Shown here in pieces: positions 15,569 through 25,054 of a stretch of 64,000 nt of DNA. Every line of letters begins with the position of its first letter. The first letter of the stretch is position 1. The notes under the pieces were generated by a model, which saw nothing but the letters and a program-made list of their open reading frames with translations, was not told the origin of the DNA and did not search any database. The position numbers and the translations under genes were made by a program. Source of the stretch: CALXXL01 sp034926605 (GTDB lineage: Bacteria > Verrucomicrobiota > Lentisphaeria > Victivallales > Victivallaceae); the NCBI GenBank assembly GCA_034926605.1, contig JAYFQV010000013.1, positions 149,566 to 213,565 of the forward strand. Reading direction: 5' to 3'.

Positions 15569-16792
15569 ATGGATAAAAACCGGACATCCCTGCTTGCCGC
15601 GCTGACGACGGCGTTCTTCGCCCCCTTGCCGCTTCTGGCCAAAACCGACGAACCGCGACTGCCGGCCAGCCCGGACGAGATCGCCTCATGGTTCAAGTCG
15701 GTACTGTACTGGTTCGGCGAGCGGCGCGAAAGTCTGCTTGTCCTCGCGTTCGGCGCGCTCGGCAGCCTGCTGCTGGCCGTCATCACGGCGCTGATATTCA
15801 AGTTCATCTTCCGCAAGCTCCCCGGCAGGAAGTCAACCGGCGCCCGGGCGCTGCTGGCTGAAAAATTGCCGATCCCGATCGGAACGGCGGTGTTCGTGCT
15901 GGGGCTGTTCGCCTCCGCCGTCCGGCTGATCGAATCGCTTTCCTCCGGCGCCCGCAACGTCACCACCCGCCTGATGTGGGCGATTTTCGCGTTCGCGGTG
16001 CTGTGGTCAATCTTCCGCAGCATCGGAGTGCTCGACGGCGTGCTGAAAAAGATGATAGGCAAAGACAAGGGAAACCTCAACATACTTCTGGTAAATATGA
16101 TCCGCAAGACGCTCAAGGCGGTTATCGCCGTGATCGCGCTGCTGTTCATTTTCCAGAACATCCTGGGCCTGAACGTCACCACGCTGCTGGCCGGCGCTGG
16201 AGTGGCCGGGCTGGCGATCGCCTTCGCCGCTCAGAACACCATCGCCAACTTCTTCAGTTCGATCATGGTGATCATGGACAAGCCGTTCGCGGTGGGCGAC
16301 CGGGTGCGCATCAACAATATCGACGGCACCGTCGAGGAGGTTGGTCTGCGCTCCACCCGCATCCGCGCCCTGGACGGCAACCTGTTCGCGCTTCCGAACT
16401 CGATGGTGGCCGACAACGCGATCGAAAACGTCTCCCGCCGCCCGTCGCTCAAATACAATTTCGACATCACACTGACCTATTCCACCACTCCCGAACAGAT
16501 GAAGCAGGCGGTGGCGATACTGCATGACATCCTCGACCACCGCCCGGAACTCGATCCCAAGCAGCCGCCGTGGATCCATTTCGGAGAGTTCCGCGACTGG
16601 AGTCTGGCCATCAACGTCGTCTGCTGGTTCGGCAGCGGCAACTGGGCGGATTTTTTGAAATCCCGCCACGAGATCAACCTGGAAGTTCTTGAAAAGTTTA
16701 ACGCAGCCGGCCTCAACTTCGCGTTCCCGACCTCGACCAACTATCTGGCGGGCGTGAAGCAGGAACCGGTGATAATCAACAAGGAGAGTTAG
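15569..16792 (+). CDS. mscS: MscS family mechanosensitive ion channel
   Basis: 407 residues from ATG 15569, chosen because GAGGA (15558-15562) precedes it; an in-frame TTG at 15551 lacks a site. A signal-like hydrophobic start and periplasmic linker are followed by three predicted membrane segments (about 47-70, 90-115, 120-140) and a further pair ending in the pore helix with the Gly/Ala-rich 'LLAGAGVAGLAIAFAAQN'. The beta-domain ('VGDRVRIN') and C-terminal alpha/beta vestibule domain are intact. It releases solutes on hypo-osmotic shock. argG begins three bases after its stop. Confidence 0.93.
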   Translation: MDKNRTSLLAALTTAFFAPLPLLAKTDEPRLPASPDEIASWFKSVLYWFGERRESLLVLAFGALGSLLLAVITALIFKFIFRKLPGRKSTGARALLAEKLPIPIGTAVFVLGLFASAVRLIESLSSGARNVTTRLMWAIFAFAVLWSIFRSIGVLDGVLKKMIGKDKGNLNILLVNMIRKTLKAVIAVIALLFIFQNILGLNVTTLLAGAGVAGLAIAFAAQNTIANFFSSIMVIMDKPFAVGDRVRINNIDGTVEEVGLRSTRIRALDGNLFALPNSMVADNAIENVSRRPSLKYNFDITLTYSTTPEQMKQAVAILHDILDHRPELDPKQPPWIHFGEFRDWSLAINVVCWFGSGNWADFLKSRHEINLEVLEKFNAAGLNFAFPTSTNYLAGVKQEPVIINKES

Positions 16793-16795
16793 ATA

Positions 16796-17992
<1,197 letters not shown>

Positions 17993-18018
17993 CCGAAAAA
18001 ACATGGGGATGGGAAAAC

Positions 18019-19161
18019 ATGGAACAGACAAACGGGCTGTCCGAATGGTTCCGTTTGCGCAGTGAAGACCTCGAAACGCACCGGCGGCAAGACCCGCCGG
18101 CGCGTTTTTTTCTTTATCTGCTCGAATGCCGCGACGGCCTCAGCTATATCGAACCAGATGAGGAGTGCGAGGACATATATCTATACCTGGAGCAGAAATA
18201 CGAAAAGGAACTTGCAAAGGTTTCGGAAAAGATAGAAGACTGGATCCGCAGTGACATAGAGTTCATGGCTAAACTTCCGCCGGACAACGAACTGACGTTT
18301 TCCGAGGAAGAGATGCGCAACCGCGTCCGGGCCTCGGAGATCATGGAGCGGCTCCTCATATCATGCCATGAGCTTCAGGGGTACCTGCCGTCTCCCTCCG
18401 CAATCGCCATTGGATTCGGACAGGCCGCCGTGGCCGCGAACAAGACCACTCCGGACGTACAAAACACCTTTGACGAGTTATGCCTGGCCAGTCATTCGGT
18501 AATGCCGTACAACCTTACCAGAACCGCACGGGAAACCAGGCGGAAAGACGAGTTAAGCGCCACCATACTGCGTTATTTTGTAACCGGCGGAATCACGATC
18601 GCGATATATGTGGCATTCATCGAAGTCCTAAGAATAAAAGGTTTCGTCCCGGCTGCCCTTGTGGCGGCGGTGGCCGTCGTTGCGTGGTTGATAATCGCCG
18701 GAAAGACCGGACCGAAGAACAACGGCCCGCGATGCACGCCCCCCATCGACACCCCGGTGTCAGGACCGGAAGAAGATTCGGAAACCGCAACAAACGCCGT
18801 CCCCAGGGAATCGGAACTAATGAAAAAACTCGACGCCTCGCCGCAATTCTGCCCGCAATGTTTCCTCCAGCTTGAGATAGCCAACATCAAGGGCAGCAAG
18901 CGCGCCTACTGCACCCGCTGCGACAAAACCTACTCTCTGGACGAACTTTCGCCCGATCTGAACACGCTGGTTCCCTATCGCTGTCCGCGGTGCGAAACCG
19001 AAATGCTGCTGCCGGAGAAGGCGATTCATCAGCTTATCACCTGTACGGCCTGCGGCCGCCAGAGCGTGCCGCGCCACGGTTGTCTCAGAATGCTGGCGAT
19101 TATGCTGATACCGGTACTGATCGCCGCCGCCGCGGTGTGGTTTTTCTTCCTGAGAAAGTGA
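18019..19161 (+). CDS. membrane protein with two zinc ribbons, function unknown
   Basis: 380 residues. Residues 1-170 are helical and charged, with an Asp/Glu-rich stretch near 35-60. Two adjacent membrane segments lie at about 184-206 and 209-229, then a Pro/Thr-rich linker, two CxxC-x(n)-CxxC zinc ribbons (CPQC/CTRC near 282-302 and CPRC/CTAC near 321-342), and a final membrane segment at about 357-377. The ribbon type (CPRC...LLPE) is common in PVC-group bacteria and resembles the one at the N-terminus of the kinase at 50543. It is the last gene of the mscS-argG line. No enzymatic motif is visible. Confidence 0.7.
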   Translation: MEQTNGLSEWFRLRSEDLETHRRQDPPARFFLYLLECRDGLSYIEPDEECEDIYLYLEQKYEKELAKVSEKIEDWIRSDIEFMAKLPPDNELTFSEEEMRNRVRASEIMERLLISCHELQGYLPSPSAIAIGFGQAAVAANKTTPDVQNTFDELCLASHSVMPYNLTRTARETRRKDELSATILRYFVTGGITIAIYVAFIEVLRIKGFVPAALVAAVAVVAWLIIAGKTGPKNNGPRCTPPIDTPVSGPEEDSETATNAVPRESELMKKLDASPQFCPQCFLQLEIANIKGSKRAYCTRCDKTYSLDELSPDLNTLVPYRCPRCETEMLLPEKAIHQLITCTACGRQSVPRHGCLRMLAIMLIPVLIAAAAVWFFFLRK

Positions 19162-19162
19162 C

Positions 19163-20062
19163 CTATCCGAGCGCCACCAGCAACAGACCGGCAACGATCA
19201 TCGCCACGCCGGCCAGCTTGGGGGCGCCGGACCTCTCCTTCAAAATCATCACCCCGGCCACAAAACCGAGCGGCAGACTCAGCTGCCGGAACGCCTGAAT
19301 GTAGCTGACGTTGGTGACAAAGTTCATCGCCAGCAGAACCAGCCCGTAGGCCGACGAACTGCACACCCCCGCCAGCAGCGGGTACAACGGCCTGCGCATG
19401 ATAACACGGAAAGCGCGGCGTTCCTGCCGGGAAAACGCCACGAACGCGAACTCGCCCACGCACAGGCCCAGCTCGATCATAAACAGATAACTTAGCGTGC
19501 AGCCGACACCGAACCCGGCCACTTCGTCGCGCATGATGCCGGTGGCACCCTTGTCCACAATGGTGTAAATGGTGGTGCCTATAGCGCCGAGCACCACAAA
19601 GGCGATGGTGCGGTTCCAGTAGTTGGAAAACCTGAAGTCGCCGAACCTCGCCAGCGGCATAACGAGACAGCCGGCTGAAATCAGCACCATCCCGGCCACC
19701 GCGGTGGCCGAAAGCGAAGTGCCGAATCCCGTCAGCATGGTGATCGCCGCCACCATCAGCACCGGCAGCGCCCGGACCACCGGATAGACCAGACTGATGT
19801 CGCCGCGCTTGTAGGCGCGCGCCAGCCCCAGCATATAGAGCAGTTCACCGAACACGCTGGCCGCCAGCAGCCACCAGAAACCGGAAGACAGCTCGGCAAG
19901 GCGCAGGTTGGAAAACGCGAAGAACCCCAGCCAGACCGCCGAACCGGTCAGCGACATGATGGCAAAGAAGGCGACCGACGGCCGCACGCTCTTTGAGAGC
20001 ATGTTCCAGGACACATGGAGGAAAACCGAAACGAATACCAGCAGAAACGCAGTCCAGGTCAT
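19163..20062 (-). CDS. EamA/DMT superfamily transporter
   Basis: 299 residues with about ten hydrophobic segments arranged as two repeats of five, the usual drug/metabolite transporter plan; the first repeat ends in 'YPVVRALPVLMV' and the second in 'FRQLSLPLGFVAGV', the paired conserved motifs. The ribosome site GGAGG overlaps the end of nadE, 9 bases upstream, so they are cotranscribed. A metabolite exporter or importer is likely; the nadE context could hint at a pyridine or nucleotide precursor but that is speculation. It converges on the zinc-ribbon gene with only one base between the stops. Confidence 0.85.
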   Translation of the reverse strand: MTWTAFLLVFVSVFLHVSWNMLSKSVRPSVAFFAIMSLTGSAVWLGFFAFSNLRLAELSSGFWWLLAASVFGELLYMLGLARAYKRGDISLVYPVVRALPVLMVAAITMLTGFGTSLSATAVAGMVLISAGCLVMPLARFGDFRFSNYWNRTIAFVVLGAIGTTIYTIVDKGATGIMRDEVAGFGVGCTLSYLFMIELGLCVGEFAFVAFSRQERRAFRVIMRRPLYPLLAGVCSSSAYGLVLLAMNFVTNVSYIQAFRQLSLPLGFVAGVMILKERSGAPKLAGVAMIVAGLLLVALG

Positions 20063-20071
20063 TTATGAACG

Positions 20072-21979
20072 TTACCTCCGGAAATCCGGCGGCACCGCGT
20101 CGGACGGCATGCGCCAGTCGCCGCGCGGCGAAAGCGAGATGGAACCGACCTTGGGACCGTTCGGTGCGGTGTCGCGTTTGAACTGAGCCGCCCAGAACCG
20201 CCGCAGGAAGATGCGGAGCTTGTCCTCGATGGTATCGTCGTCGAAAGTCCCGTCGAAGGCGTAGCTGGCCAGGAAGAACAGTTTTTCCGGCGAGGCGCCG
20301 TGCTTTACGAAATGGTACAGGAAGAAGTCGTGCAGCTCGTAGGCGCCGAGCAGCTCCTCGGTTTTCTGCACTATGTTGCCCTCTTCGTCGGCCGGGAGCA
20401 GTTCCGGGCTTACCGGAGTGTCCATGATGTCCTCGAGCACCGCGCGCAGACCTTCGCCGGAATGTTCGGCATAGTCGCCTATCACAAAACGGATCAGGGT
20501 CTTCGGCACCGAGCAGTTCACCGCGTACATCGCCATATGGTCGCCGTTGAAGGTGCTCCACCCCAGCGCTATCTCGGAAAGATCGCCGGTGCCTATCACG
20601 ATGCCGCCGGACTTGTTCGCCATGTCCATCAATATCTGGGTGCGTTCGCGCGCCTGGGTATTCTCGTAGGTGACGTCGCGCACCGCCTCGTCATGCCCGA
20701 TGTCGGCGAAATGCTGGCGGCAGGCCGCGGTTATGTCGATATGACGCAGCCTCACGCCCAGCTGCTCGCACAGGATTTCGGCGTTGCCGCGGGTGCGTTC
20801 GGTGGTGCCGAATCCAGGCATGGTCACGGCCAGAATATCATCAAGCGGGCGGTCGAGCAGCCTGCAGCTCTCCACCGCCACCAGCAAAGCCAGGGTGGAG
20901 TCGAGACCGCCGGAGAGACCGATCACCACGGTCTTGCAGTCGGTATGTTCCATGCGCTTGGCCAGCCCGGCGCACTGGATGGCGAATATTTCGCGGCAAC
21001 GCGCGGCGCGGTCATCGTGGGACGACGGCACGAACGGGCGGGCGGCGACATTCACGTATTTGAGTTCTTCCACCCCGGGAAGCGGATCGATGGCTACAAG
21101 GCGCAGGTTTTTATCCGGCGCCTCGGCCGTTTCATTGAAGCTGGATTCGCTCATCCTGGTGGCGGCTAACGCCTCGGCATCGACATCGGCGCAAATAATG
21201 CCGCCGCTGCGTGCGAAGCGTTCGTTTTCGGCCACCACCCTGCCGTTTACGGCAACCAGACTGTGGCCGCCGTAAACCACCTCGGCGGTGGATTCGCCGA
21301 CTCCGGCACCGGCCAGCACATAAGCGGCAATACAGCGGCCGCTCTGCTGCGCCACCAAATTGCGGCGATACTCGGCCTTGCCGATCAGCTCGTCGCTGGC
21401 GGAAAGATTGAACAGCGCCTTGGCACCGGCCCGGGCAAACCCGGACGACGGCGGCGCAACGCACCAGAGATCCTCGCATATTTCGACGCCGAACATGAAA
21501 TCATCGGCGCCGCCGAACAGCAGGTCGCAGCCGAACGGCACGGTTTCGCCGTCGAATTCCACTTCGCGGCGGATCGCGCCGACGCCGCTGCGAAACCAGC
21601 GCTTCTCGTAAAACTCGCGGTAGTTCGGCAGCATGCTCTTCAGCGCCAGGCCGCGCAAACGGCCGTTCTGCACCACCGCAGCGGCGTTGTACAGCGCCGA
21701 ATCAACCCGCCAGGGAATGCCGACGATCATCACGGTGCCGCAACCGGCCGAAACGTCGATCAGCTGGCGCAGGCCGATAAGCGCGGCATCGAAAAGATAG
21801 CTTTGAAAGAAAAGGTCGCCGCAGGTATAGCCGGTGACCGCCAGTTCCGGAAACACCACAGCGGCGGCCTTCTCGCGCACCGCGGCGCGATAAAGTTCAG
21901 CAATCTGTGCAACGTTGAACTCCACATCGCACACCTTCACTTGCGGCACCGCTGCCGCCACCCGGTAAAATCCGAACAT
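20072..21979 (-). CDS. nadE: glutamine-dependent NAD+ synthetase
   Basis: 635 residues, the two-domain bacterial form. The N-terminal nitrilase-fold amidase (1-280) has the Glu in FPELAVTGY, Lys in LKSMLPNYREF and Cys in GVEICEDLW. The C-terminal synthetase (about 330-635) has the PP-loop GLSGGLDST. It converts deamido-NAD to NAD using glutamine nitrogen, the final step of NAD synthesis. GAGGTG precedes the start. It is third in an acyl-CoA synthetase / lipoprotein / nadE / DMT operon. Confidence 0.95.
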   Translation of the reverse strand: MFGFYRVAAAVPQVKVCDVEFNVAQIAELYRAAVREKAAAVVFPELAVTGYTCGDLFFQSYLFDAALIGLRQLIDVSAGCGTVMIVGIPWRVDSALYNAAAVVQNGRLRGLALKSMLPNYREFYEKRWFRSGVGAIRREVEFDGETVPFGCDLLFGGADDFMFGVEICEDLWCVAPPSSGFARAGAKALFNLSASDELIGKAEYRRNLVAQQSGRCIAAYVLAGAGVGESTAEVVYGGHSLVAVNGRVVAENERFARSGGIICADVDAEALAATRMSESSFNETAEAPDKNLRLVAIDPLPGVEELKYVNVAARPFVPSSHDDRAARCREIFAIQCAGLAKRMEHTDCKTVVIGLSGGLDSTLALLVAVESCRLLDRPLDDILAVTMPGFGTTERTRGNAEILCEQLGVRLRHIDITAACRQHFADIGHDEAVRDVTYENTQARERTQILMDMANKSGGIVIGTGDLSEIALGWSTFNGDHMAMYAVNCSVPKTLIRFVIGDYAEHSGEGLRAVLEDIMDTPVSPELLPADEEGNIVQKTEELLGAYELHDFFLYHFVKHGASPEKLFFLASYAFDGTFDDDTIEDKLRIFLRRFWAAQFKRDTAPNGPKVGSISLSPRGDWRMPSDAVPPDFRR

Positions 21980-22001
21980 TTTTCACCTCCAGTATCGGAG
22001 A

Positions 22002-22262
22002 TCAATAGCCGAACACGCCCTTGCGGCTGCTCTTGCTGTCGATTTCATTCTGCTTGTGGATCGCATCGATATATTTGCGCTCCGTGTCATTGTATCCACC
22101 GGTAAGCGCGGGGTCGGGTTTCGCCGCCTCGGCCTTTTTCTTCGCCTCGGCCTTCTGCTCCGCGGTCGGCTCCGGCGGGTTCAGGAACTTGTCCATGCTT
22201 TCGCACCCGGCGGCCAGCAGCCACAGGGCGGCGCAAGCGGACATTACGGCAAATTTACGCAT
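22002..22262 (-). CDS. small lipoprotein, hypothetical
   Basis: 86 residues. A basic start and hydrophobic core end in the lipobox LAAGC, giving a mature lipoprotein of about 67 residues rich in Lys, Ala and Glu, with a Pro-rich spacer and a helical 'EQKAEAKKKAEAAK' stretch. It starts one base after the acyl-CoA synthetase stop and is followed by nadE after 22 bases. Probably a periplasmic structural lipoprotein; function unknown. Confidence 0.75.
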   Translation of the reverse strand: MRKFAVMSACAALWLLAAGCESMDKFLNPPEPTAEQKAEAKKKAEAAKPDPALTGGYNDTERKYIDAIHKQNEIDSKSSRKGVFGY

Positions 22263-22263
22263 A

Positions 22264-23934
22264 TCAGGCCTCCTCCCAAAGTTCGCCGGTGACGGAATGG
22301 CGGCGCAGGGTGTCGCGTTTGACCTTGCCGGAGAAGGTCTTCGGCAGCGAATTGACGAATTCTATCTCGCGCGGATACTTGTACGGCGCCGTGACCCGCT
22401 TGGCATGGTTCTGAATGTCCTTGATCAATGTTTCGGTCGGATCGAAACCGATGTTCAGTATGATGTAGGCCTTGACCCGGGTGCCGCGCAGCACGTCCGG
22501 CACACCGATCACGGCGGCCTCGCGCACCGCCGGGTGCTTCAGCAGCGCATCCTCCACCTCGGCTGGGCCGATACGATAGCCGGAGCTCTTGATGATGTCG
22601 TCGGTGCGGCCGATGAACCAGAAGTAGCCGTCGGCATCCCTTCTGGCCTTGTCTCCGGTGAAATAGTAGCCGCTCTGAAAGCTTTCGGCGTTGGCCTCGG
22701 GATTGCGCAGATATTCGACCAGCAAACCGGGCGGCGGCGGATCGAGCCTGACCGCAATGCGCCCCTCCTCGCCCACCGGAACCTCGTCGAAACTTTCGTC
22801 TTCCAGCAGCCGGATGTCCCAGTACGGACTGGCCTTGCCCATCGACCCGGCTTTTACTTTGTCATGCCGGAAGCAGCCGATCATGCACGGAGTCTCGGTC
22901 TGCCCGAATCCCTCGTGAATAGTGAGCCCGGTGCCCTCGCGCCACAGCCGGACGGTTTCCGGATGCAGCGGCTCGCCGGCGGCGGTGCAATGCCGCAGTT
23001 CGCCGAGGTCGAAGTTGGCCAGCGCGTCAAGCACCAGCATGCGGTAAGCCGTCGGCGGCGCGCAGAAACTGGTGACGCCGTATTTCTGGAGCAGGAACAG
23101 CACTTCGTCCGGATTGAACTTGCCGCGGAAGTCATACACAAACAGACAGGCTCCGCACAGCCATTGTCCGAAGTAGTTGCTCCAGATGTGCTTGCCCCAT
23201 CCGGTGTCGGTTATCACATAATGCAGGTCGTTGGGGCCCAGCCCCTGCCATAATTTGGCGGTTATCATGTGCGCCAGCGGCAGCGCATGGTTGTGCAGCA
23301 CCAGTTTGGGGGACTTGGTACCGCTGGTGAAGATCATCAGCAGCGGATCGGTGGAAAGAGTCTGCACCTTGGTCTGGGTCAATACATGATGCCTGGCAAG
23401 CGGCGACCGCCCGGAGACAACGTCCTGATAGGCGACCCAGCCAGACCGTTGGCCGTCGATCAGAATGCGCTCGCACAAGGTCGGGCAGTCGTCGAATATC
23501 GCGTCGAATTTCGGCGCGTTCTCCTGATCGGTTATAATCATCTTGAAGCGGCCGACCGCCATCCGCTTACGGAGGTCGTCGCTGGTGAGCAGACAGGGAG
23601 ACGGACACTGCACCGCCCCCAGCTTGATCAACGCCAGCGAAAAAATCCACCATTCCGGCACTCTCGGCAGCATTATCATCACCGGATCGCCCTTGCCGAT
23701 GCCGTGGCGCAGCAGCAGATTGGCGGCCTGGTTGGAAAGTATGCTCATATCATAGAACGTGAAGCGCCGCTCTTCCCCTCGCTGATTCACCCACAGCATC
23801 GCCTGCTTGTTCCGGTTGGTCTCGGCCATCCGGTCGATATAATCGTAGGCGAAGTTGTAATATTTGGGGATGCTGATTTCAAAACCATCGCGCGCGTTCG
23901 GAATCTGACGGGGATCGGCCGCATTGTCGCTCAT
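22264..23934 (-). CDS. AMP-dependent acyl-CoA synthetase (medium-chain/ACSM-like)
   Basis: 556 residues, an adenylate-forming enzyme activating an organic acid with ATP and CoA. Core motifs: P-loop TSGTKSPK, the A5 segment 'GFGQTE', A7 'YFTGD' and A8 'IGRTDDIIKSSGYRIGP', then the catalytic lysine near the C-terminus in 'KTFSGKVKRDTLR'. Overall order and the 'PEWWIFSLALIKLGA' segment resemble acetyl- and medium-chain acyl-CoA synthetases. The acid used is not deducible. First gene of the operon reaching to the DMT transporter. Confidence 0.9.
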   Translation of the reverse strand: MSDNAADPRQIPNARDGFEISIPKYYNFAYDYIDRMAETNRNKQAMLWVNQRGEERRFTFYDMSILSNQAANLLLRHGIGKGDPVMIMLPRVPEWWIFSLALIKLGAVQCPSPCLLTSDDLRKRMAVGRFKMIITDQENAPKFDAIFDDCPTLCERILIDGQRSGWVAYQDVVSGRSPLARHHVLTQTKVQTLSTDPLLMIFTSGTKSPKLVLHNHALPLAHMITAKLWQGLGPNDLHYVITDTGWGKHIWSNYFGQWLCGACLFVYDFRGKFNPDEVLFLLQKYGVTSFCAPPTAYRMLVLDALANFDLGELRHCTAAGEPLHPETVRLWREGTGLTIHEGFGQTETPCMIGCFRHDKVKAGSMGKASPYWDIRLLEDESFDEVPVGEEGRIAVRLDPPPPGLLVEYLRNPEANAESFQSGYYFTGDKARRDADGYFWFIGRTDDIIKSSGYRIGPAEVEDALLKHPAVREAAVIGVPDVLRGTRVKAYIILNIGFDPTETLIKDIQNHAKRVTAPYKYPREIEFVNSLPKTFSGKVKRDTLRRHSVTGELWEEA

Positions 23935-23971
23935 TTTCCCAAGTATTTCCTCAGTTTAGGTTGTTTTGACA

Positions 23972-24000
23972 AATATAGCGTTTATAATAGCCCCGGACAA
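23972..24000 (-). promoter_or_regulatory. promoter of the acyl-CoA synthetase operon
   Basis: Minus strand TTGTCC (24000-23995), 17 bases, TATATT (23977-23972), 37 bases before the ATG at 23934. Confidence 0.6.
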
Positions 24001-24001
24001 A

Positions 24002-25054
24002 TTATTTTTCAAGGCCGGCCGGTGATTTTTGCTCCGAATTGCGGGCGGCCAGCCGGAGCTGTCCGCAGGCGGCATCGCGGTCGGCCCCGCGCTCCAGCCT
24101 CAAGGTGGCGTGGGCCTTGGCCGCAAGCAGCCGTTCAAGAAACGCTTTTATCCTGGCCCGCGGCGGCCGCTTGAATCCGGAACCGGTGGGATTGTAGCCG
24201 ATCAGGTTGATCTTGCAGCAATGTTTTCTTGCCAGCCGCGCCAGGTCGTCGGCACATCTGAACGAGTCGTTGATGCCGTCCAGCAGGGTGTATTCCAATG
24301 TCACCATTCTTCCGGCGTGCTCCCGGTAGAAATCGACATCCGCCATGATTTCGGCCACCGGACGGCGCAGCGCCGGCGGGATTATTTTGGCGCGGGTCTC
24401 GTCGTCGGGAGCATGCAAAGACACCGCAAGATTGTATTCCCTCCCCAGCTCCGCCAGCTTGCGTATGCCGCCCTTGACCCCGCTGGTGGAAACCGTTATC
24501 CGCCGCGGTGACATGCCGATATAATCCTTGCCGGTCATGAATTCCAGAGTCGAAAACAAATTGGCACAGTTCAGCAGTCCCTCGCCGATCCCCATAAAAA
24601 CCACGTTGTCCGGCCAGCGGCCGATCTCGGCGGCGCCGAGGCACAGCTCGGCAAGCATCTCGGAAGCGTCGAGGTTACGCTCCAGCCCGGCCGCGCCGCT
24701 GGCGCAGAAAAAGCATCCGACCGGGCACCCCACCTGAGTGGAAAGACAAAACGTGGTGCGATCTTCGAACGGTATCACCACCATTTCAATATTCGCCCCG
24801 TCGCGCAGCTCCAGCAGCAGCTTAACCGTCCCGTCGGCGGCCTCGCAGCGGCGGCTTACAACGGCCGGGAGACCGCCGAGTTCAGACGCAAGTTTCTCCC
24901 GCAACGCCGAAGGCAGCGTGGACATGCCGCCGAAGTCGAACACGCGGCGCTGCCATAACTGTTCGAGCACCTGACCGGCGCGATAACGCGGCTCCCCCCA
25001 TTGCGCCATCAGCGCTTCGAGCTCGGCCCGTCCAACGGCTGGAAACGCGGTCAT
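24002..25054 (-). CDS. rlmN: 23S rRNA (adenine2503-C2)-methyltransferase RlmN
   Basis: 350 residues from ATG 25054, which overlaps the stop of the glycosyltransferase gene (ATGA). A longer open frame upstream is antisense-free but lies inside that gene, so it is not used. The radical SAM motif is Cys110-x3-Cys114-x2-Cys117. The C-terminal 'YNPTGSGFKRP' and the cysteine in 'DAACGQL' supply the second methyl-accepting site. It methylates C2 of A2503 in 23S rRNA and of A37 in some tRNAs. A short Gln/Ser/Lys-rich tail follows the family core. Confidence 0.94.
   Translation of the reverse strand: MTAFPAVGRAELEALMAQWGEPRYRAGQVLEQLWQRRVFDFGGMSTLPSALREKLASELGGLPAVVSRRCEAADGTVKLLLELRDGANIEMVVIPFEDRTTFCLSTQVGCPVGCFFCASGAAGLERNLDASEMLAELCLGAAEIGRWPDNVVFMGIGEGLLNCANLFSTLEFMTGKDYIGMSPRRITVSTSGVKGGIRKLAELGREYNLAVSLHAPDDETRAKIIPPALRRPVAEIMADVDFYREHAGRMVTLEYTLLDGINDSFRCADDLARLARKHCCKINLIGYNPTGSGFKRPPRARIKAFLERLLAAKAHATLRLERGADRDAACGQLRLAARNSEQKSPAGLEK

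Noticed and set aside
15487..16182. Upstream extension of the UDG reading frame
   Set aside because: Extension lies antisense to mscS; the conserved family start and spacing fit ATG 15486.
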